Source: Flavobacterium cupreum (lineage in GTDB: Bacteria > Bacteroidota > Bacteroidia > Flavobacteriales > Flavobacteriaceae). Taken from it: a stretch of 45,165 nucleotides of DNA. Made by a program: the position numbers and the translations under genes. How positions within the stretch are numbered: the first letter of the stretch is position 1; every line of letters starts with the position of its first letter. Location of the stretch: NCBI RefSeq assembly GCF_003996965.1, contig NZ_QWDM01000025.1:1-45165 (forward strand), in the 5' to 3' direction. The notes under the pieces are model-generated. The model saw only the letters and a list, made by a program, of their open reading frames with translations. It was not told where the DNA came from and made no database searches. Positions 16,995 to 27,301 of the stretch are shown piece by piece.

Positions 16995-19900
16995 ATGATT
17001 GTAACCGATCAAAATAGCGCCCTGAATTCACGCAACGAAGCACTCGTTCCAAATCCGTATTTAATAGACGGAAGGACCGAGCAGGACTGGTTGTACTTTC
17101 TTACCGAATTCAGCAAGCTGATTAATTTTTATAATAATACCAATACCATCGAAGGAAACTGGAATCCGTTTTTACTGAAAGATCCTGTTTTCCTCATGGC
17201 CGCTATCTCCGGTACCAATTACAAAGGGCTGCATGGTACTTATAAAAACAGCTGTACCGAAATTCAGACTTTAATAAGCACAGAAAGCCAGGGAATTTCG
17301 AATTCCAATGCCTTGAACAAACTATTTGATCACATTACAACTATTTATAAAATCATTGAACGCTGGACGCATTATATGCAGATTGGCAACGAAAAGTACG
17401 ACCTTAAAAATTATATATTCAACGAAGTTCAGACCAAACTCAGCATTGATTTCTGGGCGGTTCAGGCCTTCAGGCAATATTTGTATACGGCTCCGTCTAA
17501 AGGAATTTTTATTGCCGGTGCACCGTATAACGATTTTGCATCGTTTCAGGTTTCGCTCTGGACGATCAATAAGGATAAAAGTCCTTTCTGGGAAATTTTC
17601 GGATACGACACCGAACAAACGATCCTGAATGCACTCGATACCATCACTTCTTTTTGTCTCGGTATCCTGACGAAAATTGGGGACCGCCTGTTTGGTTTTT
17701 TAGAAACTATCATTCATCACTCTGCCAATGAATTTAAAAAATTAAGCCTTCAGAAAAGTAAATTTCCGGATACGACACTGCTGCGTTCTTTTGTAAATGT
17801 ACTGAAAGTACAGCAGGACCAGCTCAACGGAATTTCTCAGAAACACCTTGATTTTTATTATAAAGACATTTTAAAACAGACCAAATTACCTGCCGCTGCA
17901 GACCGTGTCTTTTTATACGCCACACTGGCCAAAAACAATTCGGTACTGCAGTTGCCGGAAGGCACTTTATTTAATGGCGGCGTTGATGCGGACAAGAATC
18001 CCATTTTATTTGCTTCCCAAAAAGACGTCACGCTAAATCCGGCCGTGATCAAAAGCGTGCAGACCCTTTCGTACCAGGAAGCACCGAATACTTTGTCCTA
18101 TAACTTACAGACTATTGCCAAACCGTCCGTGATTCAAAAGGATGAGGCCGGTAAAACGATCAGCTGGTCTGCTTTTGGAGATACAACTCCTCCGGCTGCC
18201 CCACTCTATACCGGAATTGCTTTTGCTTCTCCGATGTTGCTGTTGCGCGAAGGCCAACGGGATATCACGCTGACACTCGAATTTGATTCGGCCATTAATA
18301 TAAATGAATTTCAGGGCGGCCGTTATTTCCTCAGTACCCAAATGAGCTGGCTGGAAGTCCATTTATTACCGTCTGCCTTTCAGTTAAGTACTGTGTCTGC
18401 CAACAGTCTTATCATCACTATTAGCCTTGACCCTTCTAAACCGGCCATTGAGCCCTTTCTTATCAATCCGGACGGAATACAGTCGAATTGGCCTTTGCTT
18501 AAAATGGTATTCCAAACCATTTCTAAACCCGGCACGCCTCCAAAAATACAGGCTATTACAATAGCTTTGGATATTACAGAAGTTAAAACGTTTCAATTGT
18601 ATAACGATTTTGGGGAATTGAATACCAAAAATCCCTTCCCTCCTTTTGGGCCGATTCCGTTATTTAATTCTAATTTTATAATCGCGAACAATGAAATATT
18701 CAGCAAGCCGCTTACTGAATTTGTGGTCAGTATAGACTGGGATAAGATTCCGTCTGATTTCAGGACGTATTATGCTGCTTACAATAATTATATCGCTTAC
18801 CCGGATGCCTCAGGCCCGGTGCTCAAAGCGAACACCAGTCTGGCCAGATTCCTGCACAGAACAAAGGAAACAGCTCCCGTGATTCTTGCGGGACCTTTTA
18901 ATAATCCCTGTTTTACGGCTGCTTTTAGTATTCTGCAGGAAAAAACATGGAATAACCTGACCATGACCAAAACCACCAAACCTGTCGTGCCTCCCGTTGT
19001 AACTCCTGTTGTATCTGAAGATCAGCCTGTTTTTATTCCCGCTGAGCAGATTGTTACTGCGCTTTATTTATTTGATCCTGCAGCGGGAGATCCGAATGTG
19101 CCTTTCAACAGTACCTGCAGCAGTTATTTCGAATATAGTATCAATTCACATTCGAAAGAAGAACCGACCAGTACACTACAACCCGATCCGTACATTCAGA
19201 ACCAGCCTTTCAAATTCACGGATGCCAGTTCTTCCGGATGTATAAAAATGGTTTTATCCGGAAATGAATATGGCTTTGGTTCCGAAATATATCCAAATGT
19301 CGTAGCGAATATTGCTTTGCAGAACGGCAATCTTTTCAATAAGGCAAAAGGCGACCCGGTTTCCAATTTTATCGTACCGGCCAACCTGCCTTTTGCCCCG
19401 AAAATCAAAACCTTGTCGGCAAATTACAAGGCAAGTATACGCTATCAGCTGGATGGTACTGCCGGAGATTATCCGCTGCAGTATTTTATCTATACTCCTT
19501 TTAATAATTACCAGTTGTTTGACAGTACCGATACAACCGCTACAGTAGCCAATACCGCTATTGTGGGTGCTCCGCAAACCGACCTGACAGCCGGTTTTCC
19601 GCTTTATCCGTCATTTGGTTACTCGGGAGCATTATTCGTGGAAATGGAACAGTTAATCTGCAACAGTACCTTAAATTTATATTTTGAGCTTGCCCGAAAT
19701 GCAACAACGATTAGTCCCGGAGACACGGTGTCTTATTTCTACCTGAATAATTCCGGCTGGAAGGAAATAAAAGCCTTATCTGATCAGACCAATCAGTTTA
19801 AATGTTCGGGAATTATAGTACTTCCCATTCCGGAAGACTGTGCTAATAATGGCACTTTTATGCCCGGCACCAACAACTGGCTTTCCATTGTGGTGAGCGG

Positions 19901-20738
19901 TAAAGTGAATACGTATTCCAATACCACTTTTCTGCAAACCAACGGATTTATGGCAGAGCGCAGAGGAACGACTTTCCTGAACGATACCCAGACACCGCAG
20001 ATCAGTAGCAACACGATCACCAAACCGCAAACTGCCATTCCGCAGATCGCGACACTGGTGCAGCCGTTTGCTTCCTTCGGGGGAAAAGCAGCCGAAAATA
20101 AAACCACTAAAAACCAAAGAATCAGCAACAGTATCAAAACCAAAAAAAGAGCCGTTACGCCTGCCGATTACTATATATTGATCGCTGAAGAGTTTGATAC
20201 CATTTATTATTCAAAAGTGGTGCAGAAAAAATCAGACAACAGCACTACTGTTTATGTTGTCCGTAAAATAACCGATGAAAGCGACACCAGTGCGTATCTT
20301 CCGCTGGTAACGAACTGCCTTGAAAGCGACATACAAAAATTTCTAAATGACAATACCTCGCCTTTCGCTGCTGTAAATGTTTCCAATTTTAATCCGGAAT
20401 ACGTGACCATTACAGCAAAAATAACAGTGAAAAGCGGCTATCAGGAAACGCTGATTCAAAATACGGTAAACCTGGCGCTCAAACAGTATTTGTCCCCTTG
20501 GATAACTGCCTTTCCGTCCTGGATAGAAATCAATCAGCCGCTTATGGATTCCAGCGTAAATACGTTCATCAGGACAATTGAAGGCGTTGAGGCTGTCGAA
20601 AACATTTCTTTTTCAAGCTATACTATTGATCCCGAAACCGGAATACAAACCACTATAAAAAGCGCTAAAACGAAGCTGCAGCCTTACGGACCCGCAGCGC
20701 TTTTAGTTTCAGCAGACCAGCATACTATAACTTTTTAA
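16995..20738 (+). CDS. Large baseplate wedge protein, gpJ-like (Pvc11/Afp11-like)
   Basis: This 1247-aa protein has a long variable N-terminal half. Its C-terminal region resembles baseplate J / gp6 proteins: VTPADYYILIAEEFDTIYYS, VNVSNFNPEYVTITAKITVK, then INQPLMDSSVNTFIRTIEGV. A Pro/Val linker near 665-690 separates the halves. Together with the next protein it forms the wedge ring around the spike. Order (gp25, Pvc11, Pvc12) and tight 2-6 nt spacing match Afp, PVC and AlgoCIS loci. Confidence 0.88.
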   Translation: MIVTDQNSALNSRNEALVPNPYLIDGRTEQDWLYFLTEFSKLINFYNNTNTIEGNWNPFLLKDPVFLMAAISGTNYKGLHGTYKNSCTEIQTLISTESQGISNSNALNKLFDHITTIYKIIERWTHYMQIGNEKYDLKNYIFNEVQTKLSIDFWAVQAFRQYLYTAPSKGIFIAGAPYNDFASFQVSLWTINKDKSPFWEIFGYDTEQTILNALDTITSFCLGILTKIGDRLFGFLETIIHHSANEFKKLSLQKSKFPDTTLLRSFVNVLKVQQDQLNGISQKHLDFYYKDILKQTKLPAAADRVFLYATLAKNNSVLQLPEGTLFNGGVDADKNPILFASQKDVTLNPAVIKSVQTLSYQEAPNTLSYNLQTIAKPSVIQKDEAGKTISWSAFGDTTPPAAPLYTGIAFASPMLLLREGQRDITLTLEFDSAININEFQGGRYFLSTQMSWLEVHLLPSAFQLSTVSANSLIITISLDPSKPAIEPFLINPDGIQSNWPLLKMVFQTISKPGTPPKIQAITIALDITEVKTFQLYNDFGELNTKNPFPPFGPIPLFNSNFIIANNEIFSKPLTEFVVSIDWDKIPSDFRTYYAAYNNYIAYPDASGPVLKANTSLARFLHRTKETAPVILAGPFNNPCFTAAFSILQEKTWNNLTMTKTTKPVVPPVVTPVVSEDQPVFIPAEQIVTALYLFDPAAGDPNVPFNSTCSSYFEYSINSHSKEEPTSTLQPDPYIQNQPFKFTDASSSGCIKMVLSGNEYGFGSEIYPNVVANIALQNGNLFNKAKGDPVSNFIVPANLPFAPKIKTLSANYKASIRYQLDGTAGDYPLQYFIYTPFNNYQLFDSTDTTATVANTAIVGAPQTDLTAGFPLYPSFGYSGALFVEMEQLICNSTLNLYFELARNATTISPGDTVSYFYLNNSGWKEIKALSDQTNQFKCSGIIVLPIPEDCANNGTFMPGTNNWLSIVVSGKVNTYSNTTFLQTNGFMAERRGTTFLNDTQTPQISSNTITKPQTAIPQIATLVQPFASFGGKAAENKTTKNQRISNSIKTKKRAVTPADYYILIAEEFDTIYYSKVVQKKSDNSTTVYVVRKITDESDTSAYLPLVTNCLESDIQKFLNDNTSPFAAVNVSNFNPEYVTITAKITVKSGYQETLIQNTVNLALKQYLSPWITAFPSWIEINQPLMDSSVNTFIRTIEGVEAVENISFSSYTIDPETGIQTTIKSAKTKLQPYGPAALLVSADQHTITF

Positions 20739-20744
20739 ATCATC

Positions 20745-23516
20745 ATGGATAACGCTAATCACATCACCAAAAAACAGCTTCCTCCTTCCCAGGATTTTAC
20801 TTTCCTGAAGGGAGAGGCGATGGATTATGTGCAAAAGCATATCGGCAGCGAATGGACGAACTTCAACCCGAGTGATCCCGGAATGACTATTGTGGACCAG
20901 TTTTGTTATGCGCTCACGGAACTGGGCTATTGTACCGATTTTAGTGTTGCGGACATCCTGACTGGTCCTGACGGCAAGATGGAAATGGAAGACCAGTTCT
21001 ATCAGCCTTATGAAATTCTCACGACTGCCCCGTATACTGTCGATGATTATAAAAAATACCTGATCGATGGCGTTGATAATATCGACAATGTTACGATCCT
21101 TTGTTACAGCGATAATGTTTTCCCTTTTAATAAGGTGTATCAGGTTTATCTGTATATAGATCCGGCAATTACGGATCCGGCTGAAATTTCAGGGCTTTGC
21201 AAATCGGCCTATTACCTCTTGAATAAAAGCCGTAATCTGGGGGAAATTTTCAATACCCCAATCGCTCTGCTTCCCGTAGATTGCTGGATTGATACCAAAA
21301 TTGTCCTCGAAAAAGATGCCGATCCCTCTACTGTTTTACAGGAATTGCAAACCAGTATCCGTTCTTACATATTTTCAAAAGTAACGCAGTCAGGTTACAA
21401 TACCTTAAAACAAAACGGCTACACGGCCGAAGAGATTTATGACGGGCCGCAACTGGCAAACGGATGGATTTTAACCTATTCCCTAACCGATAAAAAAGAT
21501 ACCGTACAGGGAATCGATTTAGTACCCATCATAGCCGCTGTCAACGGTGTTGCTTCAGTATCGGGCGTGCAGCTGTATCAGAATCAGGTGCCGGTTGCGG
21601 TGCTTCAGTCCCAAATAAGCGAAATCTTGGCTATTGATGTGATGGCTTCTTTTCAAAACCAAAAACTGAGCTTAAATGCGAACGGAAAAGAGTTACCGGC
21701 CGATACTTTCGGAGCTTTACGCAGCAATATGGATCATTTTAGTGAAACTCTGGCCTGCATCAACGTTACAACCCGTCCAAAAGTGCCAAAAAGCAGCTTT
21801 AGGGACATCAACAGCTACTATTCCATTCAAAATACATTTCCGCATCAGTACGGCATTGGAGATGATACGCTGGAAGATGCCTCGCAACCTGTTCAGGTGG
21901 CACAGGCACGTCAGCTAAAAGGCTATCTGACCCTGTTTGATCAGATACTGGCGAATCAGTTTTCGCAACTGGCGAATGTTTCCCAACTGTTTTCTTTTAA
22001 AAATTCCCTTTGCGGCGCTCCTTCCGATGAAGAAACGTTTTATGCCGTAAAAGATAAATACCAGCAAAAACATCTGGAATACCCGGTGCCTTATAAAATG
22101 TTTTCCCCAAGTTACTTTTATCAGTCGCTGTATACCGTGCCTCATATTAAGCCTTTGCTGAAAGACAATACGGCTTTTAATTACAGTTCCGGCAACGAAT
22201 CCCCGGCGGAACAACTGGAAAAAAGCTGGTTTGAATACCAGCAGGATCCGTACAATCCGTATATTTTTGGTTTAATGAAAATCATGGAAGAGGAAAAAAC
22301 GAACCTCGACCGAAGAAACAATCTGCTGGATCACCTGCTGGCCAGACATGGGGAATCTCCAAAACTGATTGATGCGATTATACACGACACGGTGTATACC
22401 GGAGACAAAAGAAAAGACCGGATTATTTTAAAAAGCCTGTATTTGCAAAACCTCGGATTGTTGTCCTACAACAGACAAAAGGCCTACAATTTTCTGGCAG
22501 CTAAAAAAATAGCCGCTACCAGTGACGGAAACCTCGAAGTGAGCCTTCCGAAAATAAGCGACAGCCTGTTTGGCGCTATAAACGAAAATACCACCGATTT
22601 TATATTCAAATCAGAACAAATCAACAAAAAGGAGAAGCTAAACCAGTACGACTTCAATAATTTTTCGGCATTGGAACTGAAACTGAATTTATTGTTCGGG
22701 CTTAAGAACAGCTACAAAAATTTTATCTCGGCCGGACTGGACAATCAAAAAAGCAATATCGAAAATCTGTTCAACACCACTATTTACAAAACCATTCAGA
22801 AAGCTTTATGGTTTAGCGAAAACAGGCACGGAAGTCTTTTGCTGGAAACGGTTTTACTGTTGAAACCCTTAACCTTTACTCTTGAAATCGTAAAACCCAA
22901 TGCCGTAAACCAGGCGTATTATACGATGAACAATCTTAGTTTTGAAACGGTCAGCAACCTGAATTATATTTTAAACGCTACCGACGAAACAACCCTGGAC
23001 ACGGATTTGCAGAACGGTTATCTGCTGTTTTCCGGCACCAAATATGCGGTTACGGCAGGCAATATCGCGACAGAAAGCCTAAATGATTATGTAAAAACGG
23101 CTGCTTCGAATTATTCGTTCCGTATTACGGTTTCTTCGGGCAATGAAAAGATCACTATCGCTTCTAAAGTATTCAAAAAAAGCATCTTATTAGCATTCCC
23201 TGATTTTATTCCATCCCTGCAGACCCCGGAATTCAAAAAGCGACTGAAACAATTTCTGAAACTGAACCTTCCTTTTAACGTAAGTTATGAATGCCTTTTT
23301 TTAAGCACTCAGGAATTGGAGACTTTTATTCCCGATTATATATACTGGTATGAAAGTTTGCGGTACAAAGACAAATTACTTCCGGTGCAAACCGCTTCGG
23401 GAGATACAGCCACAGTCCAAACAACCCCGGAAATAGTTATAAATCCTGTTGCGGCTGCCCTGAACCTGATCAGTAGTTTAACCTCAATTTTAGAAACAAG
23501 AAATGGAACCCATTAA
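20745..23516 (+). CDS. Baseplate wedge protein (Pvc12/Afp12-like)
   Basis: This 923-aa protein begins with a segment typical of this family (EAMDYVQKHIGSEWTNFNPS, then DPGMTIVDQFCYALTELGYC) and contains YYSIQNTFPHQYGIG and QLKGYLTLFDQILANQFSQL, which recur in Pvc12-type proteins. It is the second large wedge subunit, expected to dimerise with the preceding protein. It begins 6 nt after that gene, and its last 14 nt overlap the tape-measure gene. The adenovirus-fibre-like Pvc13 gene that normally follows is absent. Confidence 0.85.
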   Translation: MDNANHITKKQLPPSQDFTFLKGEAMDYVQKHIGSEWTNFNPSDPGMTIVDQFCYALTELGYCTDFSVADILTGPDGKMEMEDQFYQPYEILTTAPYTVDDYKKYLIDGVDNIDNVTILCYSDNVFPFNKVYQVYLYIDPAITDPAEISGLCKSAYYLLNKSRNLGEIFNTPIALLPVDCWIDTKIVLEKDADPSTVLQELQTSIRSYIFSKVTQSGYNTLKQNGYTAEEIYDGPQLANGWILTYSLTDKKDTVQGIDLVPIIAAVNGVASVSGVQLYQNQVPVAVLQSQISEILAIDVMASFQNQKLSLNANGKELPADTFGALRSNMDHFSETLACINVTTRPKVPKSSFRDINSYYSIQNTFPHQYGIGDDTLEDASQPVQVAQARQLKGYLTLFDQILANQFSQLANVSQLFSFKNSLCGAPSDEETFYAVKDKYQQKHLEYPVPYKMFSPSYFYQSLYTVPHIKPLLKDNTAFNYSSGNESPAEQLEKSWFEYQQDPYNPYIFGLMKIMEEEKTNLDRRNNLLDHLLARHGESPKLIDAIIHDTVYTGDKRKDRIILKSLYLQNLGLLSYNRQKAYNFLAAKKIAATSDGNLEVSLPKISDSLFGAINENTTDFIFKSEQINKKEKLNQYDFNNFSALELKLNLLFGLKNSYKNFISAGLDNQKSNIENLFNTTIYKTIQKALWFSENRHGSLLLETVLLLKPLTFTLEIVKPNAVNQAYYTMNNLSFETVSNLNYILNATDETTLDTDLQNGYLLFSGTKYAVTAGNIATESLNDYVKTAASNYSFRITVSSGNEKITIASKVFKKSILLAFPDFIPSLQTPEFKKRLKQFLKLNLPFNVSYECLFLSTQELETFIPDYIYWYESLRYKDKLLPVQTASGDTATVQTTPEIVINPVAAALNLISSLTSILETRNGTH

Positions 23517-26500
23517 CAGCCATATTGTAGCACGTCTGAAGTGGGATACTACTTTTGATACCCGGGCAGAAGGATACCGCCTTCAGGAACGCCTGAGTAC
23601 CTGGAGCAAAATTGCGTTGCCGGGGGAAGTGACCAGCGTATTCAATGAACTTTGTCCGCCCGAACAGAGCTGGAGAATTCAGTCTTTGGAATTAGATCTT
23701 GGTGCCTGCGATTACAACGATCTTGAATTCGATCTGGGCGTTAAGATCCGCAGTCTGCTGCGGGAAAAAATAGCCGAACTGATCATCAACCAGAACAATC
23801 AGAAACAAAACCTGATTTCGGTATACAACAAGGAAAAATCGATGCTCGAAAACCTTACTGTGTTTTTGCTGAAAGGCTATCTGCCGTGGAATTTCCAAAA
23901 TAAAGAAGGTTCTGCGAATCAGATTATGGCAGAGCTGCTGCAGCACCATCCGGCCGAGATTGTTGCGATTATCAAACAAACCGGATTAACGCACGAAGAA
24001 GTGCGCAAGAGAATTTCATGGCAGTTTGACGCCAAAAATGTCAACAAAATAATTGCCGCCCTTGAACCGAATAACAGCAGTTCTATTATCGAATTTTCTT
24101 CTATCATGACGAACCTGCAGGTCAGGGAAACTATTGTTCAGACCAGTACGGCCAGTTTCAAAAAGAACCTGTATTTCTTTATTCTGAACTTTTTGCTGCT
24201 GGAGCGCGGAACGCTTTTTAATAAAATCGCTTTTATGAAAAGCAGTATCCTGCAAATGGCCAATCATTACAATATTTCATACCCGGAGCTTATTCTGTTA
24301 ATCGAAAATACCATTATCAAACTGTCTGATAAGACTACCGAACATAACGATTTTATTTTCTCCCTGAAAACACTGACGCAGGAGTACGAAACTCAAAAAA
24401 AAGCACCTTACCAGGCTGAAAAAAGCATTGACTACTGGGCTCTTTTCGAACAATTGCTGACGGATAAAAAATCGCGAAAATCGAAATCGGAGAAAGATAT
24501 CCTGAATGAATTAATGGCGGCACTGAACAATCAGAACAGCGCCAAACTCAGCACGCTGATCAAAAGGATTTTCGCTGCCGAAGAGGCTTTTATAGCTGTT
24601 ATCGGCGATTTAGAGGAGCATGCTTTACAAATAGTATTTTCAAAACTCGACAGCAGCCCGTCTTCACTAAACAGTTATACAATACGCTACCTAAACACGT
24701 TAAGCAGCAGGCTCAAACTAAAAACAAACAGCAGACTGCTTTGGCAAATCGGCATTGCCTTTCTGATCCGGAATAAAAGTGCCGATGCTTCCGTTTTTCT
24801 GCTGCATTGCATAAAAGAGTTAAGCAAAAAGAACCATCTGAGTACCGAAGAATTGCTGGAAGCCTTTACAACGGCACAAATTCCCGCGTCATTAAAAACA
24901 ACGAGCTCAGCCGTCATTTACAACCAGCTGAGTACGGCCTACTGCAATGAAATCGCCCGAACCAATTCAGATTACCCGGCCCGGCATTTCAGGAACCTGT
25001 TGTCGAAACTGGAAGTACAGCTGCAAAAAAAATCGGCGAAGAACAAGGTTTTTTCCGACTTGCAAAACGCACTGACCAGCACTATTTCCCTGCATCCGAA
25101 AATGGCTTTTGAAGTTTTGCTGTCTTACGGAAATAATGGTTTTATCAAAAAAACACTTCCGTTGCTCCTGAACCGTGACGTATTGCAGGTACTGATCAAA
25201 AAGACCGGTTATAAAAAAACGGAACTCGTGCAGACCATACAAACTGTATATGAAATTTTAAATGCAAAAGAAAAATATGAATTTCCGAAAGAGCTTCTTA
25301 CCGAAGATTTGCTCCTGATAAGCGTACAGGAAATACTGCTGCATCCGGAACATGACCTTTCTTTGTTTCTGGAAACAGTGCTCATTTCCTTAGCGAAAAA
25401 AGTAACGAGTACGAAACGTCAGAATTACCTGCTGTTCATTGCTAAATTATTGCAGTCCGGAAGGGTCAGATCATTTGGTATTACCACTAAAAAAACCTTC
25501 CTGAACCAATTAAAAAACAACAGTACTATTGATATTGTGGCGATTGCCCTGCTGCTTCAGAGTACATCTCCGGAAGCTCAGGCGGAGCTGTCGCATTTAC
25601 TGGTTTCGAATTTCAATGATACTGCATTCACCCAGTTGCGAAAACAGGACAAAAAACAGGGTCAGGACATCATTTCCTATTTGATGAAAAACGGAATATT
25701 CCTGAAAAATAACTGGATTAAAAACAGCACTGCTGAACTGGTTAAACAGTCGAAAGCACTTCCTAAAAATGAAATCAGCCATGAGCTGAGGGAGTTGTTC
25801 TGGCAAACCCTTCTGAACTATTCCGCTTATAAAGGAAATGAAGTCCTGTTTGGGAAAATGCTGCAAAAAGCTTTTACCGTTTATGCAAAACAAAGGGTTC
25901 TTCCTCAAAACAGCATATTCAAAAACAAAACAAAAATAATGGATACCGACACTTTTAACATACCGACAGCCCCTTATTCTTTCGCAGAAAATAACATTCT
26001 TGTTAGTCCCGAAGAAGATTTGCTGGCAGATCAGGAACTATCAGAAAGAGTAACAACTCCGGGAAATGTCCTGCTCTTTAGCGGGCAAAAACTTTCTGAA
26101 AAAGAAAAGTACGACTGGTGTTTACAAGTCATTGTCGAAAGACAGATGCCAGCTGGTTTTACAATTTCCGGGACATTCGAAATTAAAGAGGTACTGAATG
26201 AAATGATCCGCAGTGCTCCCCACCTATTCTTTAAAATAATCAAAAAAGAATTCCTTTCCGAAGCACAAAGCGACTGGCTGAGCCGAACGATCAGTTTCCG
26301 GATTTTAAGTGAAGCGGTCATTCAATCAGACCAAAGCAAAGAATCGTACCTGAGAATTCTGGAGAAGTTCTATCATGTACTGGGTGCCATTACCATTCGC
26401 GGCATCGCAGCAAAAGACATGCAGAGCCTTTTGCTGAAAAAACTGCTGAATGCTGCAGCCCACAACAACTGGAGCCTTATTTCTATTGATAAAATCTGGA

Positions 26501-27225
26501 ACGAACTGATCTGGGAGGTGGTCACCAAAAAAGGAATTGCCAAAAAAAGCTTCCTTGCGGATATCGAAAAGCAGCTGTATCAGTTTCCCCCCTCTTTGCA
26601 GCTTAGTTTCAGGGAAGTCATTCAGTCTGAAAAACAAACCGTTCAGACGGTACAAAAAAAAGCAAGGCTTTTAAAAATCGAAAAATTAAAAATACCGCAA
26701 CATCCAAAAACACCGGTAAAAGAAGGGATTACAGTCCGAAATGCCGGAATCGTACTCTTAAACGACTATATCGTAATGCTTTTTGAACGCCTCGGACTGG
26801 TAAAAGATAACGAATTTACAAGTATTGAAAATCAGATTAGTGCCGTTCAGTATCTGCAATATGTAGTGACCGGATTAACGGAAACGGAAGAAACCTATTT
26901 ACCGCTGAACAAAGTACTATGCGGGTTATCGATGCTGCACACCGTTCCGGATGAAATTGAAATTACGGAAGCGAATACACAATTGATAAATGGCCTGATA
27001 CAGGCGGCTATTTCGTACTGGGATGCCATTGGCGAATGTTCGGTGACCGGTTTCAGGGGCAACTGGCTGGTGCGTGAAGGAACTTTATTTGAAATGGAAG
27101 ACCGATGGGAACTTACCGTAGACAAAAAGCCCTACGATGTCCTGATCAACAAATCGCCCTTTGCTTTTTCGATCATGAAATACCCGTGGATGGATAAACC
27201 GCTGCACGTGAACTGGCCATATTAG
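23503..27225 (+). CDS. Contractile injection system tape-measure protein (Pvc14/Afp14-like)
   Basis: This 1240-aa protein is mostly helical and rich in Leu, Lys and Asn. It has the conserved CIS tape-measure N-terminus (WRIQSLELDLGACDYNDLEF) and a conserved C-terminus (INGLIQAAISYWDAIGECSV, then GFRGNWLVREGTL and PWMDKPLHVNWPY). In Afp this protein sets particle length. It starts inside the Pvc12-like gene (14-nt overlap). The central part consists of degenerate helical repeats typical of length rulers. Confidence 0.88.
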   Translation: MEPINSHIVARLKWDTTFDTRAEGYRLQERLSTWSKIALPGEVTSVFNELCPPEQSWRIQSLELDLGACDYNDLEFDLGVKIRSLLREKIAELIINQNNQKQNLISVYNKEKSMLENLTVFLLKGYLPWNFQNKEGSANQIMAELLQHHPAEIVAIIKQTGLTHEEVRKRISWQFDAKNVNKIIAALEPNNSSSIIEFSSIMTNLQVRETIVQTSTASFKKNLYFFILNFLLLERGTLFNKIAFMKSSILQMANHYNISYPELILLIENTIIKLSDKTTEHNDFIFSLKTLTQEYETQKKAPYQAEKSIDYWALFEQLLTDKKSRKSKSEKDILNELMAALNNQNSAKLSTLIKRIFAAEEAFIAVIGDLEEHALQIVFSKLDSSPSSLNSYTIRYLNTLSSRLKLKTNSRLLWQIGIAFLIRNKSADASVFLLHCIKELSKKNHLSTEELLEAFTTAQIPASLKTTSSAVIYNQLSTAYCNEIARTNSDYPARHFRNLLSKLEVQLQKKSAKNKVFSDLQNALTSTISLHPKMAFEVLLSYGNNGFIKKTLPLLLNRDVLQVLIKKTGYKKTELVQTIQTVYEILNAKEKYEFPKELLTEDLLLISVQEILLHPEHDLSLFLETVLISLAKKVTSTKRQNYLLFIAKLLQSGRVRSFGITTKKTFLNQLKNNSTIDIVAIALLLQSTSPEAQAELSHLLVSNFNDTAFTQLRKQDKKQGQDIISYLMKNGIFLKNNWIKNSTAELVKQSKALPKNEISHELRELFWQTLLNYSAYKGNEVLFGKMLQKAFTVYAKQRVLPQNSIFKNKTKIMDTDTFNIPTAPYSFAENNILVSPEEDLLADQELSERVTTPGNVLLFSGQKLSEKEKYDWCLQVIVERQMPAGFTISGTFEIKEVLNEMIRSAPHLFFKIIKKEFLSEAQSDWLSRTISFRILSEAVIQSDQSKESYLRILEKFYHVLGAITIRGIAAKDMQSLLLKKLLNAAAHNNWSLISIDKIWNELIWEVVTKKGIAKKSFLADIEKQLYQFPPSLQLSFREVIQSEKQTVQTVQKKARLLKIEKLKIPQHPKTPVKEGITVRNAGIVLLNDYIVMLFERLGLVKDNEFTSIENQISAVQYLQYVVTGLTETEETYLPLNKVLCGLSMLHTVPDEIEITEANTQLINGLIQAAISYWDAIGECSVTGFRGNWLVREGTLFEMEDRWELTVDKKPYDVLINKSPFAFSIMKYPWMDKPLHVNWPY

Positions 27226-27301
27226 CCCATCCGGATTTAAAAATAAGAACAATAATAAACCGACCCTTGAAAATAAAAATTAATCAACTAAAAGAACAAT
27301 T